A DNA stretch of 64,000 nucleotides from Thalassotalea sp. ND16A (GCF_000764205.1 NZ_JQDZ01000112.1:62001-126000); one strand, 5' to 3'; numbered from the stretch's first letter, positions 45,788 to 54,978 are shown. Notes: generated by a model from the letters alone, not told the origin. Translations and numbers: made by a program.

Positions 45788-46834
45788 ATGGATAATAACC
45801 CGATCAGCCCGAAACGCTATTTATTTTATGTGACGCTGTCATATTCATACAGTGTGCTTAGACCCATTGAAGTGGAACTCAAGCAACGTGGCTACCAAGT
45901 TGCGTGGTTTATCCCCAAAGGAGCCGAGGCTGAAAAGTACATTGGCGCCGATGATACCCTGTTTCAGCAGGTAAAACAGGTAAAGCAATACCAGGCGGAT
46001 GCCGTTCTTGCCCCAGGTAACTATATTCCCGATTTTTTCCCCGGCATAAAAGTTCAGGTTTTTCATGGGTTTGATTCCGGTAAGAAGAATAAATTTAATA
46101 TTCGCGGCTTTTTTGATTTGTACTGCACCCAAGGCCCGAATATCAGCAAAGCGTTTAATGCCATCAATGACGGCACTTGTGTGGTCAAAGAGACCGGTTG
46201 GTCGAAACTGGACCCATTGTTTAGCGAACATCCGGATAAGCAAAAGTATCGTGCGGAACAGCCAGTGATCTTTTATGCGCCGACGTTTTCGCCAAAACTG
46301 ACCAGCACGTACGCGCTTTTTCCACAAATTAAAGCGCTGATCAACGAAAAAGATTGGCATTGGTTAATCAAATTACATCCCAAGGCTACCGAGCAAGAGG
46401 TGGCAATGTTTAAAGCGCTGGCCACAGACAATGTTCAGTTCGTTGAAACCAGTAATATCATCCCGTTGTTACAAGCGGCCGATGTGTTATTGTCTGATAC
46501 CTCATCGATTTTGGCCGAGTTTGCCCTGCAGCAAAAACCCGTAGTATCTTTTGCTAACCGTCGTCCCGAACCTTGGTTAATTAATTTTACCGATGCCGAT
46601 GAACTGCAACAAAAATTAACTTATGCGTTTCAAAACGATGCTGCAGTTATCAGTGCGATTAAAGCACATTGTGACAATATACACCCACACCAGGATGGTC
46701 ACTCAAGTGCGCGAGTGATTGCTGCGGTAGATGAATTAATCGACAGTGGCATTGGCCATTTAAAACGTAAACCGTTAAATTTAATTCGCCGGTTAAAAAT
46801 GCGAAAAAAACTGAAATATTACCGTTGGAATTAA
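45788..46834 (+). CDS. CDP-glycerol glycerophosphotransferase-family protein (copy 1)
   Basis: The protein of about 348 residues has the family's C-terminal pattern: PVIFYAPTFSPK, WHWLIKLHPKATEQE, DVLLSDTSSILAEFALQQKPVVSF. N-terminally VQVFHGFDSGKKNKFNI matches the segment binding the acceptor side. Such GT-B-fold enzymes transfer glycerol-phosphate (or a similar CDP-linked unit) to a polymer or glycan. No membrane segment is visible, so peripheral inner-membrane location is likely. I start at ATG 45788 (MDNNPISPKRY); an in-frame GTG at 45722 is possible but its extra residues look non-coding. It is first of the surface cluster, 34 bp before the next transferase. Confidence 0.75.
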   Translation: MDNNPISPKRYLFYVTLSYSYSVLRPIEVELKQRGYQVAWFIPKGAEAEKYIGADDTLFQQVKQVKQYQADAVLAPGNYIPDFFPGIKVQVFHGFDSGKKNKFNIRGFFDLYCTQGPNISKAFNAINDGTCVVKETGWSKLDPLFSEHPDKQKYRAEQPVIFYAPTFSPKLTSTYALFPQIKALINEKDWHWLIKLHPKATEQEVAMFKALATDNVQFVETSNIIPLLQAADVLLSDTSSILAEFALQQKPVVSFANRRPEPWLINFTDADELQQKLTYAFQNDAAVISAIKAHCDNIHPHQDGHSSARVIAAVDELIDSGIGHLKRKPLNLIRRLKMRKKLKYYRWN

Positions 46835-46868
46835 TTACGTTTTACCTTATAAAAGAGATATTTATACT

Positions 46869-48059
46869 ATGTTTGATTGTAAAGTTGCTTATTATGTAAA
46901 TAATAATATTCAGCATTTCCCACCTGTACTTAGTCTGCAGAAGCAGTTACCCGGGCCGATTATTGTCAGAGGGAAAAATATTCTTGAATTTATTCAAAAA
47001 AATTACCCTGAAGTCGCTGAACGTACTTTCTTTATCCGAAACCGCCGCAAAGCCAGGCAGTTTTTAAAGAAACATCAAATGCGAGTAGTGGTGTATCCGG
47101 CATTTCAATCCTTAAACTTTGGCTTAAGTGTTGAGATTTTTCATGGCGGACCTTCCGATAAGCGTTATTTAGAAAATGCCCTTATTAGTCTTTATGATTT
47201 AGTCTTATTTCCGGGTGAAAAATGCAGGGATAAGGTAGAGAAGGCTGGTTTATTAAATCATATTGTTGATTATAAGGTGGTAGGCTACCCCAAATTTGAT
47301 CCTTTGATGAATGAGTCATTAGATTATCAGCCTTTATTTGATAATGAAAAGCCAACAATTTTGTATGCTCCAACATGGGTTTCTATGGCAAAGCAAGGAG
47401 CGACAAAACATCGATTTTCTTTGCATGGTGAAAGTTCTTTGCCGTTATGGGGTATTAAACTGTTAGAGAATGTGCCTGAATCAATGAATTTTATCGTTAA
47501 ATTTCATTCATTGGTCCATGAAGACGGCAATTCGATTAATAAGCAAATGGAAGAATATGTAAAAGAGCACAGCTTACAAGACAGGATAAAAGTTTTACAT
47601 GCGGATAATATTCTGCAGTATATGGATCAATCGGATGTGATGATATCGGACATGTCTGCGACTTGTTATGAGTGGTTTCATTTTAATCGCCCGATAATCT
47701 TTGCCAATCCGGCGCCAGAACATTACCAGCCAAGTGATGATATCTCTTCCAATACCTTTGCCTGGAGAGCTGGCGATATAATAAATAAAGAAGAAGATAT
47801 TGCGCTCTTGCTTAATAAGAACTTGCAAGAAGATCCTCATCAAGAGATCCGCAATAATATTTTTCATTACTCAATTTTTCAACCGGATGGTAATGCAACA
47901 CAAAGGCAGGTTAAGGCGATTGAGCAGTTATTGGAAAAAACTAAAGATTTACCATACAAAAAATTCATAAGGCAGTCCTTTTTTAACCACCTTAAGCGCA
48001 TTGTTAAAGTACAGTTTTACTTAAAACGCAAGGTAGATAAACTGGCGGGGTTAGAATAA
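46869..48059 (+). CDS. CDP-glycerol glycerophosphotransferase-family protein (copy 2a)
   Basis: The 396-residue protein has PTILYAPTWVSMAKQG, NFIVKFHSLVHEDGNS and DVMISDMSATCYEWFHFNRPIIFANP, the CDP-glycerol glycerophosphotransferase pattern. It is a close paralogue (by eye about three quarters identical) of the gene at 49304-50503; both begin MFDCKVAYYVN and share the basic C-terminus KRKVDKL. The acceptor is unknown; phosphoglycerol decoration of a surface glycan is the likely role, given two TagD-like enzymes beside it. Confidence 0.8.
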   Translation: MFDCKVAYYVNNNIQHFPPVLSLQKQLPGPIIVRGKNILEFIQKNYPEVAERTFFIRNRRKARQFLKKHQMRVVVYPAFQSLNFGLSVEIFHGGPSDKRYLENALISLYDLVLFPGEKCRDKVEKAGLLNHIVDYKVVGYPKFDPLMNESLDYQPLFDNEKPTILYAPTWVSMAKQGATKHRFSLHGESSLPLWGIKLLENVPESMNFIVKFHSLVHEDGNSINKQMEEYVKEHSLQDRIKVLHADNILQYMDQSDVMISDMSATCYEWFHFNRPIIFANPAPEHYQPSDDISSNTFAWRAGDIINKEEDIALLLNKNLQEDPHQEIRNNIFHYSIFQPDGNATQRQVKAIEQLLEKTKDLPYKKFIRQSFFNHLKRIVKVQFYLKRKVDKLAGLE

Positions 48060-48062
48060 TAT

Positions 48063-48458
48063 TTAGATTATTGAGCTTTTCACTACTTCAATAATTTCCG
48101 TCGTTGACACCGAAGGCGTTCTTGGCAGGTAAATTACATCACATAAGCCTTTTAAATGATCAAATTTACCTTGCCAATCGTCTCCCATAATAAGTATGTC
48201 GGCATTAAAATATTTTATGTAATCCGCTTTTAACTCTAAAGACTCTTCAATAAAAACCTCATCTACGTCTCTTAAGGAACGAATAATGTGAAGTCTGTCT
48301 TTTTCGTTGTAAATTGGGTAACGATTCTTTTTTGAAAAATTTAACGCATCAGATGAAACACCAACGATCAGATGGCTACCATGTAACTTGGCACGCTCAA
48401 GTATATTCACATGGCCTACGTGGAAAACGTCAAAGGTACCAAATGTTATGATTCTCAT
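48063..48458 (-). CDS. TagD-like glycerol-3-phosphate cytidylyltransferase
   Basis: The 131-residue protein has the nucleotidyltransferase HxGH motif (GTFDVFHVGHVNIL, HVGH at 13-16), KADYIKYFNADILIMGDDWQGKF and the C-terminal PRTPSVSTTEI, equivalent to the RTxGISTT motif of TagD/GCT. It would make CDP-glycerol from CTP and glycerol-3-phosphate, the donor for the adjacent transferases. It is convergent with copy 2a, 3 bp away, and co-directional with the second cytidylyltransferase 40 bp upstream. Confidence 0.8.
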   Translation of the reverse strand: MRIITFGTFDVFHVGHVNILERAKLHGSHLIVGVSSDALNFSKKNRYPIYNEKDRLHIIRSLRDVDEVFIEESLELKADYIKYFNADILIMGDDWQGKFDHLKGLCDVIYLPRTPSVSTTEIIEVVKSSII

Positions 48459-48498
48459 AGTAGCCCGCTGTTCATTATTTTAAAGGATATAAGGTTAA

Positions 48499-48912
48499 TT
48501 AAATTTTACTCAACACTTCTCTTAAAAAGCTACTTGAAGTATGAGTGGTGTACGGAAAATAAACGATCTCAACACCAAATTCAGCAAAATCCTTTTCAAT
48601 TTGATTCCATTTATCACTGCCTTTCCAATCGTCACCGACGAACATTTTGTCAAACTTTAAGTTGTTCCAGGCTTCTTCTTTGTCGTAGTTCATTTGTGGC
48701 ACCACTTCGTCGACAAACTTAATGTGTTCGACAATATCCATGCGTTCATTGAATGGAATGATCGGTTTTTTATTTTTCGCTGACATCGACAGTTCGTCGC
48801 TGGTCACACCAACAATTAAATAATCGCACTCAAGTTTTGCCCTTTTCAGAACATTCAAATGACCTACGTGGAATAAATCGAAGACGCCGGTGGTATAACC
48901 GATTTTTTTCAT
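48499..48912 (-). CDS. Second TagD-like cytidylyltransferase
   Basis: The 137-residue protein has TTGVFDLFHVGHLNVLKRA (HVGH at 15-18) and KMFVGDDWKGSDKW. The C-terminus has YTTHTSSSFL where TagD has RTxGISTT, so it may use a different phosphosugar or polyol. It shares about half its residues with the neighbouring cytidylyltransferase by eye. The pair is probably one transcript. The presence of both suggests two CDP-activated donors or neofunctionalised duplicates. Confidence 0.75.
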   Translation of the reverse strand: MKKIGYTTGVFDLFHVGHLNVLKRAKLECDYLIVGVTSDELSMSAKNKKPIIPFNERMDIVEHIKFVDEVVPQMNYDKEEAWNNLKFDKMFVGDDWKGSDKWNQIEKDFAEFGVEIVYFPYTTHTSSSFLREVLSKI

Positions 48913-49000
48913 AATACACCTGTATTTAGGATTGGTAATTTTATGCCGACTAGTTTACACATTATTGTTTGTTTTGGGTAGCAGCAGCAGGTTGATTCTC

Positions 49001-49255
49001 TATGAGCTTTTCAATAATCTGCGATACATTTACCGGCCTTGCTGTCGAGTGCACCGGCGAGTTTGTTAGTCAGAGACAAGTGAGTACCTGTTAACATGGC
49101 CGTCATTGATATTGCTTGTTGGAGTTGCCTTCATTTACGTGGAGTAATTGACTTGAGAATAATATTGAAATAAGCAAACGGTACGGGGCATTTTTAAGGA
49201 AATATCTTATTGAACTAGGGTAGAATATAGGTATATAAGTAAGTGGTGATTGTAA
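49001..49255 (-). pseudogene. Decayed fragment of a copy-3-type glycerophosphotransferase
   Basis: On the minus strand, about 49150-49255 matches the central part of the intact gene at 50580-51641 (LTYIPIFYPSSIRYF versus LTYAPTFYPSSIECF). The next stretch, 49001-49135, matches its C-terminal end (LTNKLAG then the DYLKAH-like end with an in-frame stop). The middle of the gene is deleted and the two parts are out of frame. It sits immediately upstream of copy 2b, consistent with tandem duplication of a copy2-copy3 pair and later loss. Confidence 0.75.
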
Positions 49256-49303
49256 AAACGATACTGCAGTGATTAATGATGAAAAAGAAGAGAAATTTAT
49301 ACG

Positions 49304-50503
49304 ATGTTTGATTGTAAAGTTGCTTATTATGTAAATGATAATATTCAGCATTTTCCGCCAGTATATCGCTTGCAGACAAAATTTCCCGGACCAATTATCG
49401 TTCGCGGGAGAAAAATTCTTGAGTATATCCATAAAACATATCCAGAAATTGCCGAGCGTACATTCTTTATTCGTAACCGCCAAAAAGCCAAACAGTTCTT
49501 AAAAAAACATCAAATGCGAATTGTCGTTTACCCGGCATTTCAAAGCCTAAACTTTGGCTTGAGTGTTGAAATTTTTCATGGTGGCTTGTCAGATAAGCGC
49601 TACTTGGAGAACGCCTTCATCAGTATGTATGACCTGGTATTATTTCCAGGGGAAAAATCTCGCGATAAAGTGGCTAAGGCGGAGCTACTCGATAGTGTGG
49701 TGAATTATGAAATCGTTGGCTATCCCAAATTTGACCCGTTAATTAACGACTCGCTTGAGTATCAGCCGTTGTTTACTAATGGCAAACCCACTGTTTTGTA
49801 TGCTCCTACCTGGATTTCGATGGCGAAAGAAGGCGCCAAGCAGCATCGTTTTTCCCTTTATGGTGAAAGTTCGTTACCGCTATGGGGGGTAAACCTGCTG
49901 AAACATATGCCGGAGTCGGTGAATTTTATTGTTAAGTTCCATTCACTAGTGCATGAAAATGGAAATTCAGTCAATAAACAAATGGAAGATTATGTCAAAC
50001 AACACGGCTTGGAACATCGGATTAAAATTTTATACGCCGATAATATATTACAATATATGGATCAGGCGGATGTGATGATATCGGATATTTCTTCGGCATG
50101 TTATGAATGGTTTCACTTTAATCGACCAATTATTTATGCCAACCCTGCTCCCGTGCACTACAAGCCGAGTGATGACATTTCGTCGAATACCTTCGCCTGG
50201 CAAGCAGGTGATGTCATCAATAGCGAAGACGATATTGCCACCCTTATCAACAATAACTTAAACGCTGACCCTCACCAGGAAATGCGCAAAAAGATTTTTC
50301 ATTACTCAATTTTTCAGCCAGATGGTCATGCTACCGAACGACAGGCGGATGCAATTGCAAAGTTGTTGCACCAACATGAATCTGTACCGTATCAGCAGTT
50401 TGTCAGAACCTCATCATTAAAGCACCTTTGGCGAAACTTAAAAATGAATGTATTTTTAAAACGAAAAGTAGATAAGCTGCAAGGGTTGGATAGTGCGCAA
50501 TAG
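49304..50503 (+). CDS. CDP-glycerol glycerophosphotransferase-family protein (copy 2b)
   Basis: This 399-residue paralogue of copy 2a has VLYAPTWISMAKEGAKQH, NFIVKFHSLVHENGNS, DVMISDISSACYEWFHFNRPIIYANP and the same basic C-terminal KRKVDKLQGL. Nucleotide identity with copy 2a is high from the start codon (MFDCKVAYYVND) and falls near the C-terminus. The role is as for copy 2a; retention of both full-length copies argues for function. It is convergent with copy 3. Confidence 0.8.
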   Translation: MFDCKVAYYVNDNIQHFPPVYRLQTKFPGPIIVRGRKILEYIHKTYPEIAERTFFIRNRQKAKQFLKKHQMRIVVYPAFQSLNFGLSVEIFHGGLSDKRYLENAFISMYDLVLFPGEKSRDKVAKAELLDSVVNYEIVGYPKFDPLINDSLEYQPLFTNGKPTVLYAPTWISMAKEGAKQHRFSLYGESSLPLWGVNLLKHMPESVNFIVKFHSLVHENGNSVNKQMEDYVKQHGLEHRIKILYADNILQYMDQADVMISDISSACYEWFHFNRPIIYANPAPVHYKPSDDISSNTFAWQAGDVINSEDDIATLINNNLNADPHQEMRKKIFHYSIFQPDGHATERQADAIAKLLHQHESVPYQQFVRTSSLKHLWRNLKMNVFLKRKVDKLQGLDSAQ

Positions 50504-50513
50504 CATCAAATAG

Positions 50514-50541
50514 GATTAAGGCTGAAGTTTCAGCCTTAATC
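50514..50541. terminator. Bidirectional terminator between copy 2b and copy 3
   Basis: GATTAAGGCTGA (50514-50525) and TCAGCCTTAATC (50530-50541) form a perfect 12-bp stem with a 4-nt loop between convergent genes. T-runs are short on both sides. Confidence 0.7.
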
Positions 50542-50579
50542 AGACTAAATTTCTTAATACGCCGGTATTTTGGGGATTA

Positions 50580-51641
50580 TTAATGAGCTTTTAAATAATC
50601 CACGATACGTTCGCTGGCCTTGCCATCAAGCGTACCCGCGAGTTTATTGGTCAGTGATAAACGGGTAGCGGCTAACATGCTCGGCTGTTGATATTGCTCG
50701 CGGACTAATTGCGGTAATTGCGAATAGTGTTGTGCGTGCACGGCGATATCGGCATATTCCCCGTAATCTTTGTCCATGCGCCGTTTGAATCGATAAGAAA
50801 ATATGCCGCTATAACTCCACCTGAGTTTGAGAAAATCACACCAAATTACCGGTTTGTTTAAGGCGGCAAATTCAAATAGCGCCGAGGAAGCGTCACTGAT
50901 TAAAATGTCGGAGCTTTTTAAAAACGGAACAAGCGAATAATCTGAAGTTTTGGCAAGGTATACGTTGTCAAATTTAGCCCAGTGTTCGAGTAATTGTTTT
51001 TGTTTTCGGTATTTCTCTTTGGCAATCGAAAAGTAATGGGGTTTGATCAATATGTTGTAGTCGGCAAACTGTTCGGGCCAGTTTTTAGGAAAACATTCTA
51101 TCGAGCTAGGGTAGAATGTTGGGGCATAAGTCAGCGTTGGTTTGCTGCTGTCGAGGCCTAGATCATCGAGACAGAAGCCAACATCATCGCCTTTGACAAT
51201 GGCATCCAATTTGCAAAAACCGACATCAATAAACACATCTTTAGGGTACATTTCACGTAATCGCGAGCAACGATATTCACCTTCGACGAAGCGCACCGTC
51301 ATTGCGGTATCTGACTTGGTGTAATAACTGGCCTTCGGACCTATGCCGTGTCCTAATTGTGCCGATTTGCTCACCTGATGAACTTTATCTAATAAACTGA
51401 AGGCATTGGCGAAAAATACCCAGTCGGCTTGCTGTTGCAGATAATGATCACACGCCTGCTCTGCAGAATCTACCCAGATACTGGTTAACTGTTGTTCAGT
51501 GATTATCTGCTCAATAACCTCATCATGAATGCCATGATAAAACACGAAACTGGAACCGACTCCTTGCGCTATCAGTTGTTGGTGTACCGGTAAATATTGA
51601 GGTAAATAGTAAAGATGAAGTACATCAAAAATAACGTGCAT
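50580..51641 (-). CDS. CDP-glycerol glycerophosphotransferase-family protein (copy 3)
   Basis: The protein of about 353 residues starts MHVIFDVLHLYYLPQYLPV. It has LGHGIGPKASYY (acceptor-side Gly/His motif), TLTYAPTFYPSSIECFP, NILIKPHYFSIAKEKY and DILISDASSALFEFAALNKPVIWCD. These match the glycerophosphotransferase pattern, with a more divergent N-terminus than copies 2a/2b. I choose ATG 51641; the open frame continues upstream to 51776, but that part overlaps the ygiM-like gene and lacks family similarity. A decayed copy lies at 49001-49255. Confidence 0.75.
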   Translation of the reverse strand: MHVIFDVLHLYYLPQYLPVHQQLIAQGVGSSFVFYHGIHDEVIEQIITEQQLTSIWVDSAEQACDHYLQQQADWVFFANAFSLLDKVHQVSKSAQLGHGIGPKASYYTKSDTAMTVRFVEGEYRCSRLREMYPKDVFIDVGFCKLDAIVKGDDVGFCLDDLGLDSSKPTLTYAPTFYPSSIECFPKNWPEQFADYNILIKPHYFSIAKEKYRKQKQLLEHWAKFDNVYLAKTSDYSLVPFLKSSDILISDASSALFEFAALNKPVIWCDFLKLRWSYSGIFSYRFKRRMDKDYGEYADIAVHAQHYSQLPQLVREQYQQPSMLAATRLSLTNKLAGTLDGKASERIVDYLKAH

Positions 51642-51655
51642 TGGCGGTAACTTTT

Positions 51656-52261
51656 CTAATTCCAGGATGAGTAACTGCTTTTGCGAGCAATGAATCTCGG
51701 TAATACCAAGCCAATAATTAAGCCTATCACCAAAACGGCGGCGCCATAGGAGAACCAGGTAAGTTTGATATCCCATTCATTCTCATCTAATTCGGCACTG
51801 ATCAGTTCAAATTTTTGCGTGATTTCCTGATTTTGCTTGGTCAATTTTTGGTTGTCTTGTTTGAAACTATTCAGCTGTTTATTGCTATTGCTGAGTTTTG
51901 TTTTTAATTCGCCAAGCTCTCTGGATTTATCCACCAACTCTTCATTTAATTCGGCCAGAACCACTCTTAAGCCTGGTGTTGGCGAGATGTATTTGGCATC
52001 TACCCAACCGTCGCGGTTTTTAAGATCTTTGACATGTTGATAACCATTTTCGACTTCGCCCAACAGTTGTACATCTTCGCCGGCATCAATACTGCCTAAA
52101 ATACGATATTGGGTGCCGGGACCGGAATGGAAATAGATAAATAGATCGTCACTAATAAAAGCCGTTTGATTGGTCGCGACATTAGCGCTGTCTTCTTCAG
52201 CAATAACAGAGCAGGACAAACCAATGGTGAGGAGAATAATTATTTTTTGAATATAGTTCAT
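51656..52261 (-). CDS. ygiM: YgiM-like SH3-domain membrane protein (TIGR04211 type)
   Basis: The 201-residue protein has a signal peptide, a bacterial SH3 domain (about 28-98: DDLFIYFHSGPGTQYRILG, GWVDAKYIS) and a coiled coil (about 100-160). A C-terminal transmembrane helix (about 170-190) is followed by a short basic tail. In E. coli ygiM lies between ygiF and cca, and it keeps that flank here beside ygiF. A role in the envelope, perhaps recognising wall peptides, is inferred from the fold only. Confidence 0.88.
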   Translation of the reverse strand: MNYIQKIIILLTIGLSCSVIAEEDSANVATNQTAFISDDLFIYFHSGPGTQYRILGSIDAGEDVQLLGEVENGYQHVKDLKNRDGWVDAKYISPTPGLRVVLAELNEELVDKSRELGELKTKLSNSNKQLNSFKQDNQKLTKQNQEITQKFELISAELDENEWDIKLTWFSYGAAVLVIGLIIGLVLPRFIARKSSYSSWN

Positions 52262-52477
52262 TACAGATTAAAAGCCGCTATACAATGTAGTAAATAGTAG
52301 GGGTTTGTTAGTTCGATAGCAAGATTAACCTCTTGCGGAGAAGGTGATTTATATCAAAAAAATAGGGAAATAAATACCCTATAGGTTAAATTGTTCAGTT
52401 TTTGATTGAAAGCATGATTAAGCTTTTGTAGAGTGGGCAAACTAACTTTAGCAATAATGAGAATGCAAACACCGTAC

Positions 52478-54010
52478 ATGGACACTGAAATAGAACTTAA
52501 ATATTTAGTTTTAGGTGACAATATATCTGCAGTTATTACCAACCTTCTAAACCAACAACAATTCACCTTTTCGCAAAAAATAAAGCACTTATCCAATTGC
52601 TATTTTGATACTCCGGATTTGCAACTACGCAAAGCCGATATTGGTTTACGGGTAAGAAAAAATGCGGATGGTGACATCGAGCAAACCATAAAAACCGCGG
52701 GCACAGTTATCGGCGGCTTACATCAGCGGCCAGAATATAACATTGCCTTACAAGATGAGGTGCCCGATTTAAGCTTGTTTGATAGCAGCATTTGGCCGGC
52801 ACAGATACACGTTGAATCGTTGCAACAACAGTTAACGCCGTTGTTCAATACCGATTTTACCCGTACCGCCTGGCTAATTACCTGTGCCGATAACAGTCAA
52901 ATTGAATTAGCCTTTGATCAAGGCGAAATATGCTCAAGCCAGAAAGCGGATACCATTTGCGAAATTGAACTTGAGTTAGTGTCCGGCAATACGGCAGCGT
53001 TATTTAGCCTGGCGCAAAACTTAATGACTGCGCTTGCGCTCAGACCCGGTACGCAAAGCAAAGCGGCACGCGGCTATGGTCTGGTATTTGGTCATACCGA
53101 AGCACACATCAGTTCGGCAAATTCAGTATTGCCATTACACAGTTCGATGAGTGTACAACAGTCCTTCAATAAGGGCTTTGCCGAATGTTTAGCACAATTA
53201 CAGCAGCTGGTCAGTCAGTTTGTTGATGATCAAACGTTGACGTTGTTAAAAGAAATTTCCGACTCGCTGGCCATGGCACGTCATGGTTTGTGGCTTTACA
53301 AAGATTATTTATCCAGAGAGAAAGCCGAAAGTATTCGTCTCAAAATAAAGGATATTTTAACAGAGCTGGCGTGGGTGGAAACGGCCAAGCAAATTAAACA
53401 GTTGACCACCAAGAAAGGCAATTACCGCAAAAAAATTGAGTATAGCGAAAGCTTGCTGGCAACCTTGAAAAATGAAAAGCATCAACTGCAAGATTTTGAC
53501 CAGGTGCTGCTATTACTGCATGGTGAGCAATTTAATTTATTACAGCTGGAAATGTTAGAGTTAATATTAAGTGGCGATAGTGGTGCAACAGCCACTTGTT
53601 CAAACGACAATGTCGATGGGCAAACTCTGCTGATGGATTTGGCACCAAGCTGGCTGGCCATTAATTTGGATAATATTAAACAATCGATTCCAGTCAATAA
53701 AACGTTAACTGCCCAGGATTATATCGATAATCACACTTTGATCATTCACAGTTTACTCACCGGCAATTGGTTTGGTGATTTATACGATGTTGATCAACGC
53801 ATGGATTTTCGTGGCCCCTGGCTTGATATACATTTTGGTATTGATGAGTTAGAAACCTTGTTTTTATTAAAAGAGCACCTCCAAGGCAGTAGCGAGGAGA
53901 TGCCGAAAAAACTGATTTACTGGTTAGACGATAAAGTGGAAAATTTATTGTGCGCATTAGAGCATTGTCGTAAAGCGGCGTTAAATTTATCCCCTTACTG
54001 GCTGAAATAA
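52478..54010 (+). CDS. ygiF: Inorganic triphosphatase YgiF (CYTH-CHAD)
   Basis: The protein of about 510 residues starts MDTEIELKYLV, the CYTH signature EIELK. The CYTH tunnel domain (about 1-205, with IGLRVRKN and CEIELEL) hydrolyses inorganic triphosphate with a divalent metal. The CHAD domain (about 225-505) is helical and His/Lys-rich, a polyphosphate-binding fold. I choose ATG 52478 because the EIELK motif begins at residue 3 in relatives; upstream in-frame starts at 52457 (ATG) and 52433 (GTG) are possible. It is followed by a strong terminator. Confidence 0.92.
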   Translation: MDTEIELKYLVLGDNISAVITNLLNQQQFTFSQKIKHLSNCYFDTPDLQLRKADIGLRVRKNADGDIEQTIKTAGTVIGGLHQRPEYNIALQDEVPDLSLFDSSIWPAQIHVESLQQQLTPLFNTDFTRTAWLITCADNSQIELAFDQGEICSSQKADTICEIELELVSGNTAALFSLAQNLMTALALRPGTQSKAARGYGLVFGHTEAHISSANSVLPLHSSMSVQQSFNKGFAECLAQLQQLVSQFVDDQTLTLLKEISDSLAMARHGLWLYKDYLSREKAESIRLKIKDILTELAWVETAKQIKQLTTKKGNYRKKIEYSESLLATLKNEKHQLQDFDQVLLLLHGEQFNLLQLEMLELILSGDSGATATCSNDNVDGQTLLMDLAPSWLAINLDNIKQSIPVNKTLTAQDYIDNHTLIIHSLLTGNWFGDLYDVDQRMDFRGPWLDIHFGIDELETLFLLKEHLQGSSEEMPKKLIYWLDDKVENLLCALEHCRKAALNLSPYWLK

Positions 54011-54038
54011 CGGTGTGAACAGTTAGAGTGAAATACCG

Positions 54039-54064
54039 AAAAGCAACTCAAATGAGTTGCTTTT
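54039..54064. terminator. Bidirectional terminator between ygiF and the K+ channel gene
   Basis: AAAAGCAACTCA (54039-54050) and TGAGTTGCTTTT (54053-54064) form a perfect 12-bp stem with A- and T-runs, between convergent genes. Confidence 0.85.
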
Positions 54065-54092
54065 GTCTTTGAGGGTAGTGCTTGAATTGCGA

Positions 54093-54563
54093 TTAATTGG
54101 TAGTGATTTTGCCTAACGTTTTAACTAAACAATCTACTTTATCTTCAAGCATCTTGTTGCGTTCTATAATTTCAGCATTTTGTTTTCTTAACTCTCTATT
54201 TCTGACATCGGTATTTGAAAAGCCAATAAAGGAACTAAGCACTTTGGTAACAATAAAACCCATTAAACCGAAGCCAATATAGAACATCAAGGTTGCTATT
54301 ACTCTGCCGCCAGTTGAAACCGGGTGAAAATCACCATACCCTATGGTACTTGCGGTCATTTGCAAGGTCCAAAACGCTTCATAAAATGTACTGATGTTTG
54401 CGTCGGTGTGAGCACTTTCAAAATGTAATAGGACAACAGAGAATACTGCCATGGCGATATACAGCATCAAAAATGCGATGCCGACAAGGTAACTATTATG
54501 GTAGTTTCTAACGCCGAATTCGTCGACCTTGTAAAAGCGGATTTTGCGGATAAGAATTAACAT
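54093..54563 (-). CDS. Two-helix K+ channel protein
   Basis: The 156-residue protein has TM1 (about 26-48), a pore helix and selectivity filter STIGYGDFHP (TIGYGD at 73-78), and TM2 (about 88-112). A C-terminal coiled coil (about 118-152) probably aids tetramer assembly. No RCK/TrkA_N or cyclic-nucleotide domain follows, so gating would depend on the tail or on partners. It is the last gene of the minus-strand cluster containing PspA, DUF2491 and DUF350 homologues, where membrane-stress coupling is a plausible role. Confidence 0.85.
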   Translation of the reverse strand: MLILIRKIRFYKVDEFGVRNYHNSYLVGIAFLMLYIAMAVFSVVLLHFESAHTDANISTFYEAFWTLQMTASTIGYGDFHPVSTGGRVIATLMFYIGFGLMGFIVTKVLSSFIGFSNTDVRNRELRKQNAEIIERNKMLEDKVDCLVKTLGKITTN

Positions 54564-54647
54564 AGGTTATCATGCCTTCAATTCAACACCTGCTTATTAT
54601 AGCTTTTTTATCATCGATTACTGATAACGAGTGGTAATCAATTACCC

Positions 54648-54977
54648 TTATATTTGCTTGTCGTTAACAAAGTCGATTAGCTCATCCATTAATTTTCGTT
54701 TGATTTCTAATTGCATGCTTGGCTCAATCCCGTACTTTTCGCCAAGAAGTTGGTAATCATCAGGGCTCAGTGAAACCGTTAAACGAGGCCGCTTCGGTTT
54801 TTTATGAACGGGCAAACCTAAAATCATTCTGATTTGATCTGACGGGCTTAAACTGGCATCAACCGCGGCTTTACGAATTTCTTGTTGTACCTTTTCATCC
54901 ATATCAAACGCCACTTGCACGGCTTTCACCGCTTTCACATTCGATTGCCATTTGTCGGGTACTTTGCGGTTATTCAT
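54648..54977 (-). CDS. Small hypothetical protein with ribbon-helix-helix-like segments
   Basis: The 109-residue protein starts MNNRKVPDKWQ. GGGAG lies 5-6 nt upstream of ATG 54977 (an in-frame ATG at 55010 falls inside the upstream gene). Two copies of a strand-helix-helix pattern (AVQVAFDMDEKVQQEIRKAA and LTVSLSPDDYQLLGEKY) resemble ribbon-helix-helix DNA-binding units. That is tentative, but if right this is a candidate regulator of the cluster. It is tightly coupled to the DUF2491 gene, one base after its stop. Confidence 0.65.
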   Translation of the reverse strand: MNNRKVPDKWQSNVKAVKAVQVAFDMDEKVQQEIRKAAVDASLSPSDQIRMILGLPVHKKPKRPRLTVSLSPDDYQLLGEKYGIEPSMQLEIKRKLMDELIDFVNDKQI

Positions 54978-54978
54978 C

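Noticed and set aside
49103-49483. 126-residue minus-strand ORF
   Set aside because: It combines antisense of copy 2b with part of the decayed transferase; not a gene.
51642-51776. N-terminal extension of the copy-3 transferase to 51776
   Set aside because: It overlaps the end of the ygiM-like gene and has no similarity to the family N-terminus.
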